Assembly (NCBI GenBank): GCA_964364925.1
Contig: CAYIOB010000043.1
Location: 1-7,046 of the forward strand
Length of the DNA stretch: 7,046 nt
Reading direction: 5' to 3'
From: JAMCZC01 sp964364925
Lineage (GTDB): Bacteria > Patescibacteriota > Microgenomatia > Levybacterales > UBA12049
In this document: positions 4,879-7,046 of the stretch, in pieces
How positions within the stretch are numbered: position 1 is the stretch's first letter
Layout of the letters: each line of letters opens with the position of its first letter
Made by a program: the position numbers and the translations under genes
The notes under the pieces: model-generated
The model's input: only the letters and a program-made list of their open reading frames with translations
What the model was told of the DNA's origin: nothing
The model's database searches: none

Positions 4879-5034
4879 TTATCTTGTCAGACGAGTTAGT
4901 GTGGTTAGGCGGGAATTAGCGGCTTCAGCAAAAACCCTTCTTCTGCGAATTGTCTGGTCATAAAAATCTGGACCAACAGTCTCTGGCTTGAGAGGACGCT
5001 CTGGTTTTCTTTTGAAAATTTCAGGAATAGCCAC
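4879..5034 (-). CDS. Putative small protein of 51 residues, convergent with cysS
   Basis: On the minus strand a GTG at 5034-5032 opens 51 codons ending at TAA (4881-4879). The product begins (V/M)AIPEIFKRKPERPLKPE, is very basic and Pro/Arg-rich, and ends RRRVFAEAANSRLTTLTRLTR, probably one helix. It has no Cys, signal peptide or membrane segment. The frame has an in-frame TGA 12 codons upstream of the GTG and no ATG, so GTG is the only usual start. A promoter-like pair (TTGACA, 18 nt, TACGCT) on the same strand ends 7 nt before the GTG, which suggests a leaderless mRNA. I do not recognise the family. Codons look coding-like and the promoter agrees, but the ORF is short and could be chance. 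A basic Pro/Arg segment of this sort could bind nucleic acid; that is a guess. Confidence 0.5.
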   Translation of the reverse strand: MAIPEIFKRKPERPLKPETVGPDFYDQTIRRRRVFAEAANSRLTTLTRLTR

Positions 5035-5041
5035 ATATATT

Positions 5042-5071
5042 AGCGTAAAGCTCCGATATAGTATTTGTCAA
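5042..5071 (-). promoter_or_regulatory. Promoter of the minus-strand small ORF
   Basis: Read on the minus strand: TTGACA (5071-5066, perfect -35), an 18-nt spacer, then TACGCT (5047-5042; three of six matches to the -10, including the key A2 and T6). The predicted start of transcription is within about a base of the GTG start codon. Confidence 0.5.
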
Positions 5072-5188
5072 GCAGTTTATATAGGGGGTTTATGTATTAA
5101 GAGGCACTACGGGCGCTTTGAGCAAGCCATTCTACTGTTTACATTAAGCTTTGGTTTGTAGTATTTAGCTTTAATAATCAATTAAGCA
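5072..5188. other. Intergenic stretch with no recognised feature
   Basis: The gap between cysS and the secreted-protein gene is 472 bases. This 117-base part, between the two divergent promoters, is AT-rich apart from a short GC-rich patch near 5108-5130. I see no ORF, tRNA, strong hairpin or repeat in it. Confidence 0.4.
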
Positions 5189-5217
5189 TTGACAAAAGAT
5201 TTTAAAAAGCGTACATA
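5189..5217 (+). promoter_or_regulatory. Promoter of the secreted-protein gene
   Basis: TTGACA (5189-5194, perfect -35), a 17-nt spacer and TACATA (5212-5217, an imperfect -10 with T1, A2 and A4). Transcription would begin near 5224, giving a leader of about 118 nt. The start point falls in the arm of the hairpin at 5221-5248. Confidence 0.5.
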
Positions 5218-5220
5218 GTA

Positions 5221-5248
5221 TATATGAAAAAGGCAGGTTTTTCATATA
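5221..5248. repeat. 11-bp perfect hairpin at the predicted 5' end of the leader
   Basis: TATATGAAAAA (5221-5231) and TTTTTCATATA (5238-5248) form a perfect stem around loop GGCAGG. With a 2-nt bulge, AGT/ACT pairs can extend it. It coincides with the predicted transcription start, so it may be a 5' stem that protects the mRNA or an operator. It has a T-run only inside the stem, so termination is unlikely. Confidence 0.6.
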
Positions 5249-5292
5249 CTCCTCGTGTATCCTCAAGCACAAACTGTTATTCATTAACCATA

Positions 5293-5320
5293 ATTCATGA
5301 TTCATACTTCATAATTCTTA
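5293..5320. repeat. Heptanucleotide array in the leader of the secreted-protein gene
   Basis: Four degenerate tandem 7-nt units: ATTCATG, ATTCATA, CTTCATA, ATTCTTA. Another ATTCAT lies at 5279-5284. The array ends 6 bases before the Shine-Dalgarno (5327). In reverse complement the units read GAATTAT, GAAGTAT, GAATCAT, which share the GAA phase with the arrays after prs and within recR. Confidence 0.65.
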
Positions 5321-5326
5321 AAAAGG

Positions 5327-5336
5327 AAGGAGGTGA
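5327..5336 (+). promoter_or_regulatory. Near-perfect ribosome binding site that sets the start at ATG 5342
   Basis: AAGGAGGTGA is complementary to the 16S rRNA 3' end over its whole length. GGAGG is 8 nt from ATG 5342. An alternative GTG at 5333 overlaps this site and is therefore not a credible start. Confidence 0.85.
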
Positions 5337-5341
5337 ATAAT

Positions 5342-5803
5342 ATGAATAAAATTAAAAAACTAGCAATAGCAGGAGCAGCTTCAGCAATTATGCTAGGAAG
5401 CATGGCTATCCCAGCATTTGCAGCAGGTAATCCAAGTGCAGACGCAGACTGTAGTACGTTTATAGCTGCTCCTGGGTATGATCTCGTGCCAGGAACACGT
5501 GCTGAGATATATGGCTGTAAGTCGATTGGCAATTCAGGAGAGGAGCAAGGAATATACACAATTACAGCTCCTGCTGCTGATTTAGGTTATCCAGCCGACT
5601 ATGGCACTTGTGATATTTTAGTGAAATGGTCTGGTGATTATGGGCTAACACCTTATCTTGATTTTGGGACGGTCTTTAATAACACAAAATTTTACAACGG
5701 ATATGTTGAGATATGGGGAGACAACTTTGGTCCCGATGATGCATATGGAGCAACTCCATACGTCTACTCAATTGGAGGACAAGGTTCACAGATTCACCCA
5801 TAA
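5342..5803 (+). CDS. Sec-exported acidic protein of unknown function
   Basis: 153 residues from ATG 5342. A clear signal peptide is present: basic MNKIKK, hydrophobic LAIAGAASAIMLGSMAI and the signal peptidase I site AFA before AGN (cleavage after A27). There is no lipobox, no C-terminal anchor and no sortase motif, so the ~126-residue mature form would be secreted or held at the surface. It is acidic (about 15 Asp/Glu against 4 Lys/Arg) and rich in Gly, Tyr, Asp and Pro, with three Cys (37, 59, 90). Segments such as YLDFGTVFNNTKFYNGYVEIWGD look like beta strands. I do not recognise the family. A near-perfect Shine-Dalgarno, a long structured leader, its own promoter and a strong terminator indicate a well-expressed monocistronic gene. 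Fewer A-rich codons than its neighbours suggest selection for expression or a different origin. Confidence 0.8.
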   Translation: MNKIKKLAIAGAASAIMLGSMAIPAFAAGNPSADADCSTFIAAPGYDLVPGTRAEIYGCKSIGNSGEEQGIYTITAPAADLGYPADYGTCDILVKWSGDYGLTPYLDFGTVFNNTKFYNGYVEIWGDNFGPDDAYGATPYVYSIGGQGSQIHP

Positions 5804-5821
5804 GGGTAATCAGATTTACTT

Positions 5822-5840
5822 AAACTAATTTAGTTAGTTT
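5822..5840. repeat. Small AT-rich hairpin before the terminator
   Basis: AAACTAA (5822-5828) and TTAGTTT (5834-5840) form a perfect 7-bp stem with loop TTTAG, directly before the terminator stem. It could shield the 3' end or be fortuitous in AT-rich DNA. Confidence 0.4.
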
Positions 5841-5841
5841 T

Positions 5842-5883
5842 AAACAGCCCCTCACATTGAATAATGTGGGTGGGTTGTTTTTT
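5842..5883 (+). terminator. Strong intrinsic terminator of the secreted-protein gene
   Basis: A 17-bp stem with a single bulged T (5871): AAACAGCCCC… (5842-5858) pairs with …GGGTTGTTT (5863-5880). The loop is GAAT (5859-5862) and a T-run reaches 5883. The inner stem is CACATT/AATGTG. It starts 39 bases after the stop codon and isolates this gene from the aldolase gene. Confidence 0.9.
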
Positions 5884-5910
5884 GTGGGAAGAAAGGGTGT
5901 AAATCTATAT

Positions 5911-5923
5911 CACCCGGAGGGTG
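5911..5923. repeat. Short GC-rich hairpin in the gap before the aldolase gene
   Basis: CACCC (5911-5915), loop GGA and GGGTG (5919-5923). A GGGTG at 5895-5899 can pair with the same CACCC instead, so two folds exclude each other. It lies upstream of the predicted aldolase promoter, so a DNA-level (operator) role fits better than an mRNA one, if it has any role. Confidence 0.35.
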
Positions 5924-5978
5924 TGATTCTGATTATGTGATATTCAAGACTTCTTCAAACTAGGAAATCTTCTAAAGA

Positions 5979-6007
5979 TTGACAAAAAACTCAAATCAAG
6001 AGAAACT
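5979..6007 (+). promoter_or_regulatory. Possible promoter of the aldolase-like gene
   Basis: TTGACA (5979-5984, perfect -35), a 17-nt spacer and GAAACT (6002-6007, weak -10 with A2, A4 and T6), ending 9 nt before ATG 6017. No Shine-Dalgarno precedes the ATG, so a leaderless transcript is predicted. A small hairpin (AATCTT 5966-5971 / AAGATT 5975-5980) overlaps the -35. Confidence 0.4.
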
Positions 6008-6016
6008 AGATAGTAG

Positions 6017-6931
6017 ATGGAAAATTTAGGATACAGCAAGCCCTTATACATTCTTCCTTTTGATCATAGAGCAACTTTTGCGCAAAAATTCTTCAATAAA
6101 AATTCAATAGCGGATTTAACAAGCGAAGAACATCAGTTAATCACCGAATATAAGCAAATTATTTATGAGGGTTTTAAAAAAGCGGTTGAGAACGGCATTC
6201 CAAAAGAAAATGCCGCAATTTTAACAGATGAAGAGTTTGGAGACGGAATCCTCAAAGATGCAAAGGAAAATGGTTTTTTAACAATTTTACCCACGGAAAA
6301 ATCCGGACAGGAGGAATTTGAGTTTCAATATGGCGGAGATTTTCCGGCTCATATCGAAAAATATAACCCGCCGTTTGTAAAAGTTTTAATAAAATATAAC
6401 CCGGAAGACGCAGAGGATTTAAAAACGCGCCAACTGGAAAAGCTAAAACTGGTAACGGATTTTTGTCAAGTTAAGGGTTTTAAGTTTCTGCTGGAAGTGT
6501 TAATAATTCCAACCAAAAGCCAAGGAGAAATCGTCAATAATTCAAAAGAAGAATTCGATAAAGCCCTTCGTCCTCATTTAACTATTAGGATGATAAAAGA
6601 ACTTCAAACAGCAGGAATTGAGCCGGATGTTTGGAAGCTTGAAGGTTTTGATTCAATAGAAGAGTACAAGGGAATTGTTGAGACGGCAAGAGCTGATGGG
6701 CGAAGTAACGTCGGCTTGGTAATTTTGGGAAGGGGAGAAAACGAAGAAAAAGTTAGCGAATGGTTAAGGGTAGGCAAAGACGTTATCGGGGTTATCGGTT
6801 TTGCAGTAGGCAGAACGGTTTTCTGGCAGGCGATTTTGGATTTTAGAAGCGGAACTAAAGGTCGGGACGAAACGGTGTCCTTAATCAGTGAAAATTTTAC
6901 TGATTTCTACAAAATTTTTACTTCAAAATAG
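6017..6931 (+). CDS. DUF2090 (IolC C-terminal type) class I aldolase-like protein
   Basis: 304 residues, a single TIM-barrel-like domain. Motifs of the DUF2090 family, which in some proteins is fused to 5-dehydro-2-deoxygluconokinase (IolC), are visible: LYILPFDHRATF (10-21), VKVLIKYNP (121-129), FLLEVLIIP (157-165), DVWKLEGFD (204-212), VGLVILGRGENEEKV (232-246) and GVIGFAVGRTVFW (258-270). The last is a phosphate-binding-type strand and loop. By analogy with LacD-type class I aldolases, Lys207 in WKLE is the likely Schiff-base lysine, and GFAVGR would hold the substrate phosphate. This is inference. The kinase half of IolC is absent and no inositol genes are nearby, so the substrate is unknown; a sugar-phosphate aldolase role (tagatose- or fructose-bisphosphate-like) is plausible. 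No Shine-Dalgarno; the start is chosen by the family N-terminus and the promoter spacing. Confidence 0.85.
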   Translation: MENLGYSKPLYILPFDHRATFAQKFFNKNSIADLTSEEHQLITEYKQIIYEGFKKAVENGIPKENAAILTDEEFGDGILKDAKENGFLTILPTEKSGQEEFEFQYGGDFPAHIEKYNPPFVKVLIKYNPEDAEDLKTRQLEKLKLVTDFCQVKGFKFLLEVLIIPTKSQGEIVNNSKEEFDKALRPHLTIRMIKELQTAGIEPDVWKLEGFDSIEEYKGIVETARADGRSNVGLVILGRGENEEKVSEWLRVGKDVIGVIGFAVGRTVFWQAILDFRSGTKGRDETVSLISENFTDFYKIFTSK

Positions 6932-6937
6932 CTTAGC

Positions 6938-6966
6938 TTGAAGAAATTCGGCAAGTAGGCTATAAT
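6938..6966 (+). promoter_or_regulatory. Promoter of the final partial gene
   Basis: TTGAAG (6938-6943, four of six -35 matches), an exact 17-nt spacer and a perfect TATAAT (6961-6966). The -10 ends 10 nt before ATG 6977, so transcription starts about 3-5 nt from the ATG: a leaderless or nearly leaderless mRNA. No Shine-Dalgarno is present. Confidence 0.75.
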
Positions 6967-6976
6967 TGCGCCTATT

Positions 6977-7046
6977 ATGGCAACATGGAAAGTGCGACCG
7001 CCTCAAACTACACCAAGGCCGCCGCATACCGCGCATCCACGGATTG
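6977..7046 (+). CDS. 5' end of a Pro/Thr/Arg/His-rich protein, cut by the window edge
   Basis: ATG 6977 opens 23 codons up to the window end, beginning MATWKVRPPQTTPRP and continuing with Pro, His, Thr and Arg. It is too short to assign to a family. The segment is low-complexity and basic and has no signal peptide in the visible part; it is probably a disordered N-terminal tail. The base composition is markedly GC-richer than in the neighbouring genes. The perfect -10 just upstream supports this start. The gene could be any Pro-rich-tailed protein. Confidence 0.6.
   Translation, partial: MATWKVRPPQTTPRPPHTAHPRI

Noticed and set aside
4854..4883. GATAAAAA/TTTTTATC stem at the end of cysS as a terminator
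   Set aside because: An all-AT-type stem with a 14-nt loop, and the T-run is part of the stem rather than after it; weak as an intrinsic terminator in either direction.
5333..5341. GTG start at 5333 for the secreted protein
   Set aside because: It overlaps the AAGGAGGTGA ribosome binding site; ATG 5342 has ideal spacing and gives a better signal-peptide N-terminus.
4870..5341. tRNA or other structured RNA gene in the gap after cysS
   Set aside because: I found no cloverleaf pattern, T-loop GTTCRA-type motif or extended GC-rich stem; the only strong stem is the 11-bp AT-rich hairpin at 5221-5248.

Overview
The window reads as a chromosomal segment of a small-genome, AT-rich bacterium, most likely Candidate Phyla Radiation (Patescibacteria), probably a Microgenomates-type lineage. 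This placement is an inference. It rests on a lineage-style hypothetical protein after recR, a free-standing DUF2090/IolC-C-type aldolase gene, and several genes with no Shine-Dalgarno site. The standard bacterial code fits: TGA ends prs, and no gene is interrupted by TGA.

Layout. Positions 3-764 are the 3' part of dnaX (clamp-loader subunit). It is followed by ybaB/ebfC (823-1101), prs (1112-2056), recR (2214-2876), a charged conserved hypothetical (2913-3437) and cysS (3517-4869). dnaX-ybaB-recR is a classic bacterial replication/repair cluster; here prs (PRPP synthesis) sits inside it. A putative 51-codon gene on the minus strand (4879-5034) converges on cysS. Then comes a long leader with a promoter, a hairpin and a 7-nt repeat array. 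It precedes a Sec-exported acidic protein of unknown function (5342-5803), which has a near-perfect Shine-Dalgarno site and a strong intrinsic terminator (5842-5883). A DUF2090 class I aldolase-like gene (6017-6931) and the first 23 codons of a Pro/Thr/Arg-rich protein (6977 onward) close the window.

The most interesting signal is a set of small repeats that ordinary annotation would miss. (a) GC-rich palindromic inserts sit in frame inside core genes: 42 bp in prs, and 51 bp and 36 bp in recR. Each is bounded by short direct repeats and each length is a multiple of three. A related palindrome supplies the dnaX stop codon, and a further inverted repeat sits in the dnaX linker. (b) Heptanucleotide arrays lie between genes, mostly directly before start codons (before the recR-adjacent gene, cysS and the secreted-protein gene, and after prs). 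Similar 7-nt repeats flank the prs insert and the 51-bp recR insert, so the two classes may belong to one dispersed repeat system. It resembles in spirit the Rickettsia palindromic elements and the cyanobacterial heptanucleotide STRR repeats.

A second theme is initiation. ybaB and the secreted-protein gene have strong Shine-Dalgarno sites. Several others (the minus-strand small ORF, the aldolase, the last partial gene and perhaps recR) have a -35/-10-like promoter ending 6-10 nt before the start codon, which predicts leaderless mRNAs.
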